Source: Microbacterium abyssi (GTDB lineage Bacteria > Actinomycetota > Actinomycetes > Actinomycetales > Microbacteriaceae). From it: a stretch of 64,000 nt of DNA. The notes under the pieces are model-generated. The model saw nothing but the letters and a program-made list of their open reading frames with translations. It was not told the DNA's origin and made no database searches. Within the stretch, counting starts at the first letter, position 1. Every line of letters begins with the position of its first letter. A program made the position numbers and the translations under genes. The stretch covers positions 1,054,001-1,118,000 of the forward strand of contig NZ_CP063815.1 of assembly GCF_015277895.1 (NCBI RefSeq), read 5' to 3'. Shown one piece after another: positions 1 to 8,725 of this stretch.

Positions 1-436
<436 letters not shown>

Positions 437-439
437 TCA

Positions 440-445
440 ATCCTA
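440..445 (-). promoter_or_regulatory. Leaderless -10 hexamer of trpS
   Basis: TAGGAT on the minus strand, followed by 6 nt (TGAGAC) and the GTG start. This spacing puts the transcription start at or next to the start codon. No convincing -35 box is visible. The 434-526 gap holds nothing else that I can recognise. Confidence 0.6.
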
Positions 446-526
446 CGGGGACGTTCGAGCCTCAGAGGGGCCACGCGCCCGGAGGCTCCGGGCGGCGCGA
501 AGCGATGGCTGGAGTGGGCGTGGGGA

Positions 527-1366
527 TCAATACGAGTAATCGACGATCACCGGAGCGTGGTCGCTCCAGCGGGTGTCGTACGTGGCGGCTCTCGCGACCC
601 GGTAATCCAGCACGCGCGCCGCCAGAACCGGAGTGGCCAGGTGATAGTCGATCCGCCAACCGGAGTCGTTGTCGAACGCCTGTCCGCGCATCGACCACCA
701 CGTGTACGGGCCGTCGATCTCGCCGTGGAACCGGCGGCCGACATCGACCCACCCCAGTCCGGTGCCGACCGTGCCGTCCACGCCGGTCACCTCGGCGCCG
801 GCATCCCCGAGGAAACGATCGAAGTACGCCCGCTCGCGGGGGAGGAACCCTGCCTTCTTGCGGTTGCCCCGCCAGTTCTTGATGTCGAGCTCGCGATGGC
901 CGACGTTGAGGTCACCGGTGACGAGGGCGAGCGCATCGTCCTGTCCCAGCTCCGTGAGCCGGATGCCGAACGCGTCGAGGAACTTCCACTTCTCGTCCTG
1001 CTTGGGGGTGTCGGCCTCACCGCTGTGCACGTAGGCGCTCACCACGGTGAGCGGGCGATCTCCGATCAGGAAGTCGCCCTCGACCCATCGCCCCTTCGAG
1101 TCGAAGTCGTCGGCCCCGAAAGCGGTGCGGGACGCGAGCGCGGGCGTGCGGCTCGCGATGGCGACGCCCGCGCGTCCCTTGGCGGTCGCCTCGTCGTGAA
1201 CGATCGACCAGCCGGGCAGGGCCGCCTCGAGATGCTCGTCCTGCCCGCGAACCTCCTGCAGCGTCAGGATGTCGATGTCGGCTGCGTCGAGCCATCCGCT
1301 CATCCCGTTGCGGGCCGCCGCCCTGATCCCGTTGACATTGACCGAGGCGATACGCAGGTGAGGCAT
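527..1366 (-). CDS. xth: Exodeoxyribonuclease III (AP endonuclease family)
   Basis: A 279-residue EEP-superfamily nuclease that incises abasic sites and trims 3' blocked ends during base excision repair. Visible motifs are the N-terminal ASVNVNGIRAA with Asn10, the metal-binding LQEVRG (Glu38), GDLNVGH in the middle, and SDHAPV (Asp269-His270) at the C-terminus. Length fits the family. The ATG is preceded at 6 nt by TAGGCT, so the message is probably leaderless. The first three bases of that hexamer are the TAG stop of the upstream brkB-like gene. Confidence 0.94.
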   Translation of the reverse strand: MPHLRIASVNVNGIRAAARNGMSGWLDAADIDILTLQEVRGQDEHLEAALPGWSIVHDEATAKGRAGVAIASRTPALASRTAFGADDFDSKGRWVEGDFLIGDRPLTVVSAYVHSGEADTPKQDEKWKFLDAFGIRLTELGQDDALALVTGDLNVGHRELDIKNWRGNRKKAGFLPRERAYFDRFLGDAGAEVTGVDGTVGTGLGWVDVGRRFHGEIDGPYTWWSMRGQAFDNDSGWRIDYHLATPVLAARVLDYRVARAATYDTRWSDHAPVIVDYSY

Positions 1367-1372
1367 GTCTCC

Positions 1373-1378
1373 AGCCTA
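1373..1378 (-). promoter_or_regulatory. Leaderless -10 hexamer of xth, containing the upstream stop codon
   Basis: TAGGCT, 6 nt (GGAGAC) before the xth ATG. Its TAG (1378-1376) is also the stop codon of the brkB-like gene on the same strand. The GGAG within the spacer could serve as a ribosome site only for read-through transcripts. Confidence 0.6.
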
Positions 1379-2584
1379 CTGAGGGCCCCGGACATCGCCG
1401 CGCGAGCGCAGGAACTCGGCGAGCATCCGCTGCGCGCCGGACGTGACGGGCGCCGCAGTCTGGGGCGGGGCGGCGAGCAGGTCGTCGAGCTCGGCCGCAG
1501 CCTTGCGCACCGCGCGTTCGGCACCGAACCTGCGAAACCAGGGCGCGTCGTGCAGCGCCCGTCGCGCTTCGCGCAAGCGGATGCGCGCCGTCGTCAGCAG
1601 CGCCTGATACTCGGCAGCGATTCGATCGGCCTCGGTCTGCTGGAGCAGCGGAAGATCCCGGTCCTGCGCCGACACGGCGATCCACGCCGCGGCCACGAGC
1701 ATCACGACACCGTTGACGCGGAACCACAGCAGCAGTCCGATGAAGATGGCGAACGTCGCCAGCAGGGGATTGGTGGGCGTGTAGCTGAGCAGAAAGCCGG
1801 CACCGTACTGCAACACCGTCATGGCGCCGCCGCCGAGGAGCGCGCCCGGCCAGATCGTGCGCCAGCGCAGCGACGTGCCCGTGAGGAATCGCACCATCGC
1901 CGCCAGCGCTCCGGAGAGCAGGACGAACGAGATGAGCACGGTTCCCAGGCGGATGAGGAGGTTCAGCCCCGAGGACCCGGCGTCCCAGCCGAGCAGGTCG
2001 AGCAGCCACTGCAGCACGGCGGCGCTGGCGTAGCTGAGCGCCGACCCCGCCAGGAGCGACAGGCCGAACAGGAACGCCGCGACGAGGTCGCGTGCCTTCA
2101 GCAGCACGTAGCTGCGTCGATCCGGCGGCAGCCCGAACATGTCCCGCACGGCCCGGCGCGAGAAGGTGACCCAGCCGATCGCCGTCCAGATCACGGCGCC
2201 GAGCGCGATCACGCCGGTGATGCCCAGGACGCTGGTGGTGTTCGCTGCGATCTCATGCGCCTGAGCGGGGGTGACGAACTTGCTGTCGTCGGTGATCAGA
2301 TCGGGGATGTAGCTGTTGATGACGCCGATCAGCGCATCGACGGCCTCCGCGCTGCCGCCCACCCAGAGACCTGCGATCGCGAATGCCAGGTAGATCGCCG
2401 CGAAGATCGCGAACAGGGCCTGATAGCTGACGCCGGCGGCGAGGAGGAAGCCGTTGTTCTGCAGGAAGTGCCGCCACACGCGCACAGGGAACAGTCCGAG
2501 CGTTCGTCGCGTGATCGCGGTCGCTCGCTCGACCGCGGCATCCAGGCGGCCGGCCTCGGGAGCACCGGCCTCAGAATCAGACAC
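1376..2584 (-). CDS. YihY/BrkB-family inner membrane protein
   Basis: A 402-residue protein with about six hydrophobic segments between residues 45 and 300 and a charged cytoplasmic C-terminal tail. Family-typical stretches include the NNGFLLAAGVSYQALFAIF entry helix and LLLWFRVNGVVMLVAAAW near the last membrane span. The family was once annotated as ribonuclease BN, which is not supported; its role is unclear. The proposed GTG start (2582-2584) lies in the 3' arm of the hairpin behind sdhB, so access to the start could depend on that structure. A later start near residue 18 cannot be excluded. The stop codon forms part of the xth promoter. Confidence 0.88.
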   Translation of the reverse strand: MSDSEAGAPEAGRLDAAVERATAITRRTLGLFPVRVWRHFLQNNGFLLAAGVSYQALFAIFAAIYLAFAIAGLWVGGSAEAVDALIGVINSYIPDLITDDSKFVTPAQAHEIAANTTSVLGITGVIALGAVIWTAIGWVTFSRRAVRDMFGLPPDRRSYVLLKARDLVAAFLFGLSLLAGSALSYASAAVLQWLLDLLGWDAGSSGLNLLIRLGTVLISFVLLSGALAAMVRFLTGTSLRWRTIWPGALLGGGAMTVLQYGAGFLLSYTPTNPLLATFAIFIGLLLWFRVNGVVMLVAAAWIAVSAQDRDLPLLQQTEADRIAAEYQALLTTARIRLREARRALHDAPWFRRFGAERAVRKAAAELDDLLAAPPQTAAPVTSGAQRMLAEFLRSRGDVRGPQ

Positions 2585-2614
2585 GCCCCCACCCTATTGC
2601 AGGGCGGGGGCGTG
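2582..2614 (-). terminator. Hairpin behind sdhB, overlapping the next start codon
   Basis: Arms of 14 nt (CACGCCCCCGCCCT on the minus strand) with one mismatch (2591/2605) and a 5-nt loop, beginning 18 nt beyond the sdhB stop. There is no U-tract, which is common in actinobacteria. The 3' arm contains the G-rich stretch and the GTG start of the brkB-like gene, so the structure may end or attenuate the sdh message and also mask that start. Confidence 0.65.
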
Positions 2615-2631
2615 AACGGGATGCTGCCGGG

Positions 2632-3393
2632 TCAGGGGCGGCCGCGGAGAACGGCCTGCTTGACCTCTGCGATCGCCTTGGTGACCTCGATGCCGCGGGG
2701 GCACGCCTCGGAGCAGTTGAAGGTCGTGCGGCAGCGCCAGACGCCCTCCTTGTCGTTGAGGATGTCCAGGCGGACCTCGGCGTTGTCGTCGCGCGAGTCG
2801 AAGATGAAGCGGTGCGCGTTGACGATGGCGGCGGGGCCGAAGTACTGGCCGTCGGTCCAGAACACCGGGCACGAGGAGGTGCAGGCGGCGCACAGGATGC
2901 ACTTGGTGGTGTCGTCGAAGATCGCGCGGTCCGCGATCGACTGCACGCGCTCCTTGCCCTTCTCGGGCGTGGAGTTCGCGACGAGGAACGGCTGCACCTC
3001 GCGGAAGGACGCGAAGAACGGCTCCATGTCGACGATGAGGTCCTTCTCAAGCGGCAGGCCCTTGATCGCCTCGACGTAGATCGGCTTCGAGATGTCGAGG
3101 TCCTTGATCAGCGTCTTGCAGGCGAGGCGGTTGCGGCCGTTGATGCGCATGGCGTCGGAACCGCAGATGCCGTGCGCGCACGAGCGGCGGAACGACAACG
3201 AGCCGTCGACCTCCCACTTGATCTTGTGCAGGGCGTCCAGGACGCGGTCGGTCGAGAAGAGCTCGACGTCGTAGTCGACCCAGCGGGGCTCGGCATCCTG
3301 CTCGGGGTCGAAGCGGCGGACGATGAAGGTGACCAGGAAGGACTGGACAGCCGGATCTGCGGCGGCGGGCGCCTCGGCGACGGCGTTCGACAT
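2632..3393 (-). CDS. sdhB: Succinate dehydrogenase iron-sulfur subunit
   Basis: This 253-residue subunit passes electrons from SdhA to the membrane quinone site of complex II. Cluster ligands are all visible. The [2Fe-2S] ligands are Cys72, Cys77 and Cys92, with Asp80 in the fourth position as in many SdhB. The remaining ligands of the [4Fe-4S] and [3Fe-4S] clusters are Cys165, 168, 171, 175, 221, 227 and 231. The ATG follows the sdhA stop after 2 nt. It is the last gene of sdhCDAB and is followed by a strong hairpin. Confidence 0.97.
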   Translation of the reverse strand: MSNAVAEAPAAADPAVQSFLVTFIVRRFDPEQDAEPRWVDYDVELFSTDRVLDALHKIKWEVDGSLSFRRSCAHGICGSDAMRINGRNRLACKTLIKDLDISKPIYVEAIKGLPLEKDLIVDMEPFFASFREVQPFLVANSTPEKGKERVQSIADRAIFDDTTKCILCAACTSSCPVFWTDGQYFGPAAIVNAHRFIFDSRDDNAEVRLDILNDKEGVWRCRTTFNCSEACPRGIEVTKAIAEVKQAVLRGRP

Positions 3394-3395
3394 GG

Positions 3396-5201
3396 TCAGT
3401 ACTTCCTTTCCATCGGCTGGTAGCGGGTCTGGACGACCGGCTTCGAGTCGAGCTTGATGTGGTCGGCCGGGGTCGACGAGTGCGGGTCGCCCGTCAGGTA
3501 GGCCATGGTGTGCTTCATCCAGTTCTCGTCATCGCGCTTGGGGAAGTCGTCGCGCATGTGGCCGCCACGGCTCTCCTCGCGGTTCTGCGCCGCGTAGACG
3601 ACGACCTCGGCGATGTCGAGCAGGAATCCGAGCTCGACGGCCTCGAGCAGGTCGGTGTTGAAGCGGTGGCCCTTGTCGTCGATGTAGACGTTGCGGTAGC
3701 GCTCCCGGAGCTCGGCGATGACGCCGAGCACGTGCTCGAGCGACTCGTGGGTGCGGAACACCTGGGCGCCGCGGTCCATCTCCTCCTGGAGCTTCTTGCG
3801 CAGCACGGCGACGCGCTCGGTGCCGTTGCTGCCGCGCAGGTTCTCGAGCATGTCCTTGACGAACGCGGCCGGGTTCTCGGGCAGCGGGACGAATTCGGCC
3901 GTCTTGGCATACGCCACGGCGTTGTTGCCGGCGCGCTTGCCGAAGACGTTGATGTCGAGCAGCGAGTTGGTGCCGAGGCGGTTCGAGCCGTGCACCGACA
4001 CGCAGGCGCACTCGCCCGCGGCGTACAGGCCCGGCACGACGGTGTCGTTGTCCGCGAGGACCTCGGCGTCGTTGTTGGTCGGGATGCCGCCCATGGCGTA
4101 GTGCGCGGTGGGCATCACCGGCACGGGGTCGGTGACGGGGTCGACGCCCAGGTACGTGCGGGCGAACTCGGTGATGTCGGGGAGCTTGGTCTCGAGCACC
4201 TCGGCGCCGAGGTGAGTGCAGTCCAGGTACACGTAGTCCTTGTGGGGACCTGCACCGCGGCCGTCGAGCACCTCCTGCACCATCGACCGCGCCACGATGT
4301 CACGGGGGGCGAGGTCTTTGATCGTGGGGGCGTAGCGCTCCATGAAGCGCTCACCGGATTCGTTGCGCAGGATCGCGCCCTCGCCGCGGGCGCCCTCTGT
4401 GAGAAGGATGCCGAGACCGGCGAGTCCGGTGGGGTGGAACTGGAAGAACTCCATGTCCTCGAGGGGCAGGTTCTTGCGCCAGATGATTCCTACGCCGTCA
4501 CCGGTGAGGGTGTGCGCGTTGGAGGTGGTCTTGAAGATCTTGCCGAACCCGCCGGTAGCGAAGACGACCGCCTTGGACTGGAAGACGTGCAGCTCGCCGG
4601 TGGCCAGGTCGTACGCGACGACGCCGGCGACCAGGGTCGTGCCGTCGGCGCCCTTGACCGTGATCAGATCGAGCACGTAGAACTCGTTGAAGAAGTTGAT
4701 GCCGAGCTTGACGCAGTTCTGGAACAGCGTCTGCAGGATCATGTGGCCGGTGCGGTCTGCAGCGTAGCAGGCGCGGCGCACAGGGGTCTTGCCGTGCTCG
4801 GCGGTGTGGCCGCCGAAGCGGCGCTGGTCGATCTTGCCCTCGGGGGTGCGGTTGAAGGGCAGACCCATGTTCTCGAGGTCGATGACCGCGTCGATCGCCT
4901 CCTTCGCGAGGATCTCGGCGGCATCCTGGTCGACGAGGTAGTCACCGCCCTTGACCGTGTCGAAGGTGTGCCACTCCCAACTGTCCTCCTCGACGTTCGC
5001 GAGGGCCGCCGCCATGCCGCCCTGCGCGGCGCCGGTGTGCGACCGCGTCGGATACAGCTTCGAGATCACGGCGGTCTTCGCGCCGGGGCCGGCCTCGATG
5101 GCGGCGCGCATGCCTGCGCCGCCGGCGCCGACGATCACGACGTCGAACTGGTGGTAGTGGACGCCGTCGCGGACGACGGAATCCTGAGTCTCGGTAGTCA
5201 C
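3396..5201 (-). CDS. sdhA: Succinate dehydrogenase flavoprotein subunit
   Basis: This 601-residue subunit oxidises succinate to fumarate and holds covalently bound FAD. Visible elements are the Rossmann GAGGAG (25-30), the flavin-linking histidine in [10 protein letters not shown] (His55), the catalytic HTAEHGKTP region, EFFQFHPTG, and the [12 protein letters not shown] segment. Length matches actinobacterial SdhA. The start is GTG with a GAGAAG-like ribosome site. It sits 22 nt behind sdhD and 2 nt before sdhB. Confidence 0.98.
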   Translation of the reverse strand: MTTETQDSVVRDGVHYHQFDVVIVGAGGAGMRAAIEAGPGAKTAVISKLYPTRSHTGAAQGGMAAALANVEEDSWEWHTFDTVKGGDYLVDQDAAEILAKEAIDAVIDLENMGLPFNRTPEGKIDQRRFGGHTAEHGKTPVRRACYAADRTGHMILQTLFQNCVKLGINFFNEFYVLDLITVKGADGTTLVAGVVAYDLATGELHVFQSKAVVFATGGFGKIFKTTSNAHTLTGDGVGIIWRKNLPLEDMEFFQFHPTGLAGLGILLTEGARGEGAILRNESGERFMERYAPTIKDLAPRDIVARSMVQEVLDGRGAGPHKDYVYLDCTHLGAEVLETKLPDITEFARTYLGVDPVTDPVPVMPTAHYAMGGIPTNNDAEVLADNDTVVPGLYAAGECACVSVHGSNRLGTNSLLDINVFGKRAGNNAVAYAKTAEFVPLPENPAAFVKDMLENLRGSNGTERVAVLRKKLQEEMDRGAQVFRTHESLEHVLGVIAELRERYRNVYIDDKGHRFNTDLLEAVELGFLLDIAEVVVYAAQNREESRGGHMRDDFPKRDDENWMKHTMAYLTGDPHSSTPADHIKLDSKPVVQTRYQPMERKY

Positions 5202-5223
5202 TTCTCGTTGCTCTCTTCTCAGC

Positions 5224-5676
5224 TCAGTTCGGGAACACGCCCATGGCGGCGCATTCCTCCACGAGTGCGCTGCCCTCGGTGAGGCCCAGGCAGGGGTCGA
5301 AGGTGAAGACGACCAGGGTGCCGAGGACGATCAGGAGCCCTGCGGCCAGGCCGATCGCCCAGACGAGGGCCTTGCGCACCTTCTCGTTGGTCACGTAGTC
5401 GTTGACGATCGTGCGCATGCCGTTGCCCCCGTGGATGAGCGCGAGCCACAGCATCAGCACGTCCCACCACTGCCAGAACGGCGTGGCGAACTTGCCGGCG
5501 ATGAAGGCGAAGTCGAGGGCGTGGATGCCCTCGCCGACCATCAGGTTGACGAACAGGTGGCCGAAGATGAGGACGATCAGCACGACGCCGGATGCGCGCA
5601 TGAACACCCAGCCCCACTTCTCGAGGTTCACGCCCCGGCGGCGGCGCGCCGGTGCTGCGACGGTCTGTGCGGACAT
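5224..5676 (-). CDS. sdhD: Succinate dehydrogenase membrane anchor subunit D
   Basis: A 150-residue protein with three hydrophobic helices. The first starts after [18 protein letters not shown] and contains [18 protein letters not shown]; a conserved histidine (H of GHLF) is a candidate haem b or quinone ligand. With SdhC it anchors SdhAB to the membrane. I take the ATG at 5676, whose A is shared with the sdhC TGA stop (TGATG); a longer reading of the same frame would run back through sdhC in the wrong frame. Confidence 0.94.
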   Translation of the reverse strand: MSAQTVAAPARRRRGVNLEKWGWVFMRASGVVLIVLIFGHLFVNLMVGEGIHALDFAFIAGKFATPFWQWWDVLMLWLALIHGGNGMRTIVNDYVTNEKVRKALVWAIGLAAGLLIVLGTLVVFTFDPCLGLTEGSALVEECAAMGVFPN

Positions 5677-6110
5677 CAGTGACCCCCTCCGAATCCGGCG
5701 AATGCCAGCATCAGGTGACGCGGGGCGAAGCCGGCCATCAGCACGACCCACACGGCGAGGACACCCCAGAAGAGCTGCTTCTGGTAGCGGGCGCCCTTCG
5801 ACCAGAAGTCGATGAGGATGATCCGCAACCCGTTGATGGCATGGAAGACGATGGCGGCGACGAGCACGACCTCGCCGAGTGCCATGACCTCGTTCTTGTA
5901 GGTGCCGATCACGGCGTTGTACGCCTCGGGGGAGACCCGGATCAGTGCTGTGTCCAGTACGTGGACAAGCAGGAAGAAGAAGATCGCGACTCCGGTGATG
6001 CGGTGAAGCACCCACGACCACATGCCCTCGCGACCGCGGTACAGCGTGCCGCGCGGCGTCTTGGACGTGGTTTCCGAAATCGACGGTGCGGGGCGTGAGC
6101 CTGCGGACAC
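5676..6110 (-). CDS. sdhC: Succinate dehydrogenase cytochrome b-type subunit C
   Basis: A 144-residue membrane subunit with three helices. The core WSWVLHRITGVAIFFFLLVHV contains the SdhC signature HRxTG with the likely quinone-site histidine and arginine; FHAINGLRIIL carries the second conserved histidine. I prefer the GTG at 6108-6110 because AGGGAGGA lies about 6 nt upstream; the ATG at 6146 would place this ribosome site inside the protein. It is the first gene of sdhCDAB, and its message overlaps sdhD by one base. Confidence 0.93.
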   Translation of the reverse strand: MSAGSRPAPSISETTSKTPRGTLYRGREGMWSWVLHRITGVAIFFFLLVHVLDTALIRVSPEAYNAVIGTYKNEVMALGEVVLVAAIVFHAINGLRIILIDFWSKGARYQKQLFWGVLAVWVVLMAGFAPRHLMLAFAGFGGGH

Positions 6111-6266
6111 GGTCGTCCTCCCTAGTCGATGCGAGGTCGGCAGCATGAGCTGGGTCTGATACCGACCTCAGGGCATGCCCGATCGGGATCCATCCTATTC
6201 CTGTTCAAACGCTGGGAGCGACGAAGGGTGACCTAAGTCTCTCGACATCGAGATTTCTGCGCGCAC

Positions 6267-6272
6267 TACGCT
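6267..6272 (+). promoter_or_regulatory. Leaderless -10 hexamer of manC
   Basis: TACGCT, then 7 nt (GAGGGGC), then the manC ATG at 6280. The divergent gap 6111-6279 must also hold the sdh promoter; a minus-strand TAGGAT at 6192-6197 is a weak candidate for it. Confidence 0.55.
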
Positions 6273-6279
6273 GAGGGGC

Positions 6280-7395
6280 ATGAGTGAGCCGTTCGACGAC
6301 TTCTACGCAGTGATCCCCGCCGGCGGCATCGGGAGCCGGCTGTGGCCGCTGTCCCGCGCGGATGCGCCGAAGTTCCTGCACGACCTGACCGGCTCCGGCA
6401 ATTCCCTGCTGCGTGACACGTGGGACCGTCTGGAGCCGCTCACCGGCCCCGATCGGATCTCCGTCGTCACCGGCCGCGCGCACCGTGCCGCCGTCGAGGC
6501 CGAGCTTCCCGGCATCCCCGATATGAACGTGTTCCTCGAGTCCGAGCCGCGCGATTCGGCCGCGGCGATCGGCCTCGCAGCGGCGATCCTGCATCGTCGT
6601 GACCCCGAGGTCATCATCGGATCCTTCGCGGCGGATCACGTCATCCGGGGCACCCGCACGTTCGAGTTCGCCGTGCAGCAGGCCGTCGCCGTCGCACGTG
6701 CCGGATACATCTGCACCATCGGCATCCAGCCCTCGGAGCCCTCCGTCGGGTTCGGGTACATCCAGAAGGGCGATGAGCTCATCGTCGACGGTGCGCCGGA
6801 GGCCGCCGTCGTCGAGCGCTTCGTCGAGAAGCCCGACCTCGAGACCGCCACGCAGTACTACGCGGACCGCTCCTTCCTGTGGAACGCGGGCATGTTCATC
6901 TCCAAGGCGAGCGTGCTGCTCGAGGAGCTCGCGGCCAACGAACCCGAACTGCACGCCGGCCTGCTGGAGCTCGCCGAGGCCTGGGACGACCGCGAGCGCC
7001 GCGGCCCCGTCGTCGATCGCGTGTGGCCGACGCTCAAGAAGATCGCGATCGACTACGCCGTCGCGGAGCCCGCCGCCGACAAGGGGCGCCTGGCCGTCAT
7101 CCCCGGCCACTTCGACTGGGACGACGTGGGCGACTTCGCCTCGCTCACCAAGCTCATCTCCGCAGGGCGCAAGAACGACCTGGCGGTGCTCGGGCCCAGG
7201 GCCCGTGTGCTCTCGGATGCCGCGACCGGGATCCTCGTCAGCCAGACCTCGCGCGTGATCAGCCTGATCGGCGTGCAGGACATCGTCGTGGTGGACACCC
7301 CCGACGCGTTGCTGGTCACGACGACCGAGCATGCCCAACGCGTCAAGGGCGTCGTCGAGTCGCTGAAGCTCACCGGTCGCGGCGACGTACTGTAG
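6280..7395 (+). CDS. manC: Mannose-1-phosphate guanylyltransferase
   Basis: Makes GDP-mannose from mannose 1-phosphate and GTP for glycolipid, polysaccharide and protein mannosylation. The 371-residue protein opens with the nucleotidyltransferase signature PAGGIGSRLWPLSRADAPKF (about residues 11-30). It also has FAADHVI for metal binding, FVEKPD, and FLWNAGMF (sugar phosphate pocket). It lacks the isomerase domain of bifunctional AlgA/ManC enzymes, as is normal in actinobacteria. It is monocistronic and divergent from sdhC. The phosphohexomutase at 29.3-31.0 kb could supply its substrate. Confidence 0.94.
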   Translation: MSEPFDDFYAVIPAGGIGSRLWPLSRADAPKFLHDLTGSGNSLLRDTWDRLEPLTGPDRISVVTGRAHRAAVEAELPGIPDMNVFLESEPRDSAAAIGLAAAILHRRDPEVIIGSFAADHVIRGTRTFEFAVQQAVAVARAGYICTIGIQPSEPSVGFGYIQKGDELIVDGAPEAAVVERFVEKPDLETATQYYADRSFLWNAGMFISKASVLLEELAANEPELHAGLLELAEAWDDRERRGPVVDRVWPTLKKIAIDYAVAEPAADKGRLAVIPGHFDWDDVGDFASLTKLISAGRKNDLAVLGPRARVLSDAATGILVSQTSRVISLIGVQDIVVVDTPDALLVTTTEHAQRVKGVVESLKLTGRGDVL

Positions 7396-7525
7396 CCCCG
7401 GCATTCGCATCTATTGCGAGTTCATAACCATTAACCGTCGCGACGCCTTCGGATGAGGTAACACTGGGTAACTTAGCCGGACGGGGCCTTGCGATCGGCG
7501 CAGGCCAGTAGTCGTGGAGGCTTAC

Positions 7526-8617
7526 GTGACCATTTCCACCCGAAAGCGCGCTCTGGCCGCGCTCGTGGCGACCGGCGTCGCCGTCGCACTCGCAGGCTGC
7601 GGGGCCGCTCCGGAGGACAACGGCGGAGACGCCGGCGGCGAGACGATCGACTTCCTGCCCTGCATCGTCTCGGATGCCGGCGGGTTCGACGACAAGTCGT
7701 TCAACCAGCTGTCCTTCGAGGGTGTCGTTCAGGCCGCCGATGAGCTCGGGGTCGAGTACAAGAACGTCGAGTCCAACAGCGAGACCGACTTCGCCCCGAA
7801 CCTGGAGAGCCTCGTCTCGCAGGGCTGCAACGCCATCGTCTCGGTGGGCTTCGCGCTGTCTGCAGCGACCGTCGAGTCGGCTCTGGCCAACGAGGGCGTG
7901 GACTACATCCTCGTCGACGACGCCGCCGACAACGACTTCGACGGCGAGAAGGATGCCGAGAACGTCAAGCCGCTGCTGTACGACACGGCTCAGGCCGCGT
8001 TCCTCGCCGGCTACCTGTCCGCCGGTTACTCCGAGACCGGCAAGGTCGGCACCTACGGCGGCATGGAGTTCCCGACCGTCACCATCTTCATGGACGGCTT
8101 CTACCAGGGCGTCAACTATTACAACGAGCAGAACGACGCCGCTGTCGAGGTCGTCGGCTGGGACGGCAAGTCCGGCTCGTTCACCGGCGGCTTCGAGGCC
8201 GGCCCCGAGGCGAAGACCGTCGCGCAGAACATCATCGACCAGGGCGTCGACGTGCTGCTGCCGGTCGGCGGACCGATCTACCAGTCGGGTCTGCAGGCCA
8301 TCAAGGAGTCCGGTCGTGACATCGCGCTGATCGGTGCGGACGCCGACCTCTTCGTCACCGACCCGACCACCGCCGACTTCGTGCTGACGTCGATCCTCAA
8401 GGACATGAAGCTGTCCGTGTACGAGGCGACGATGAGCAGCGCGAACGACGAGTTCGACGCCGAGGCGTACATCGGAACCCTGGAGAACGAGGGCGTCGGC
8501 ATCGCCGAGCTGCACAACTTCGAGGACAAGGTGGACCCCGAGCTCTGGACGGCTGTCCAGGACCTGCAGCAGCAGATCATCGACGGTGACGTCACCGTCG
8601 AGTCGTACCTCGGCTGA
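7526..8617 (+). CDS. BMP-family nucleoside-binding lipoprotein (ABC transporter receptor)
   Basis: A 363-residue lipoprotein with signal peptide and lipobox LAGC (residues 22-25, Cys25 lipidated). The mature part is a PnrA/Med (BMP) periplasmic-binding fold, with [18 protein letters not shown] near the start and a long GADADLF segment. Members bind purine or pyrimidine nucleosides. I chose the GTG at 7526 because GTGGAGG lies 5 nt upstream; the first GTG of the same frame (7514) is part of that site. It is followed by a strong hairpin and then the ATPase and permease genes of the same transporter. Confidence 0.93.
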   Translation: MTISTRKRALAALVATGVAVALAGCGAAPEDNGGDAGGETIDFLPCIVSDAGGFDDKSFNQLSFEGVVQAADELGVEYKNVESNSETDFAPNLESLVSQGCNAIVSVGFALSAATVESALANEGVDYILVDDAADNDFDGEKDAENVKPLLYDTAQAAFLAGYLSAGYSETGKVGTYGGMEFPTVTIFMDGFYQGVNYYNEQNDAAVEVVGWDGKSGSFTGGFEAGPEAKTVAQNIIDQGVDVLLPVGGPIYQSGLQAIKESGRDIALIGADADLFVTDPTTADFVLTSILKDMKLSVYEATMSSANDEFDAEAYIGTLENEGVGIAELHNFEDKVDPELWTAVQDLQQQIIDGDVTVESYLG

Positions 8618-8629
8618 CCGAGGACGAAC

Positions 8630-8664
8630 CGAGGGGAGGTCGGCGACCCGCCGGCCTCCCCTCG
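8630..8664 (+). terminator. Strong hairpin between the binding protein and the ABC genes
   Basis: A 16-bp stem (CGAGGGGAGGTCGGCG against CGCCGGCCTCCCCTCG) with one G-U pair and a 3-nt loop, 12 nt beyond the lipoprotein stop. It would end most transcripts or protect their 3' end, allowing excess receptor over the membrane complex. The downstream ATPase gene has its own promoter. Confidence 0.8.
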
Positions 8665-8713
8665 CCGATGCCCGGGTGCCCACAGGAACCTGGGATGAAG
8701 CACCTTCCCTGAT

Positions 8714-8719
8714 TAGGAT
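8714..8719 (+). promoter_or_regulatory. Leaderless -10 hexamer of the ABC ATPase gene
   Basis: TAGGAT followed by 6 nt (CTGAAT) and the ATG at 8726. There is no ribosome site between the hairpin and the start, which supports leaderless translation. Confidence 0.6.
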
Positions 8720-8725
8720 CTGAAT

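Noticed and set aside
1376..2584. Ribonuclease BN annotation for the brkB-like gene
   Set aside because: That name stems from an old misassignment; the protein is an integral membrane protein with no nuclease motif.
557..3079. 840-codon open frame on the plus strand
   Set aside because: It is antisense to xth, the brkB-like gene and sdhB; its translation is Arg/Asp/Gly-rich with no recognisable domain. High-GC genes routinely leave such open antisense frames.
3459..5282. 607-codon plus-strand frame opposite sdhA
   Set aside because: It follows the sdhA codon pattern in reverse and has no domain, signal or ribosome site.
6111..6146. Longer sdhC from ATG 6146
   Set aside because: It would place the strong AGGGAGGA ribosome site inside the coding region; the extra 12 residues are not family-like.
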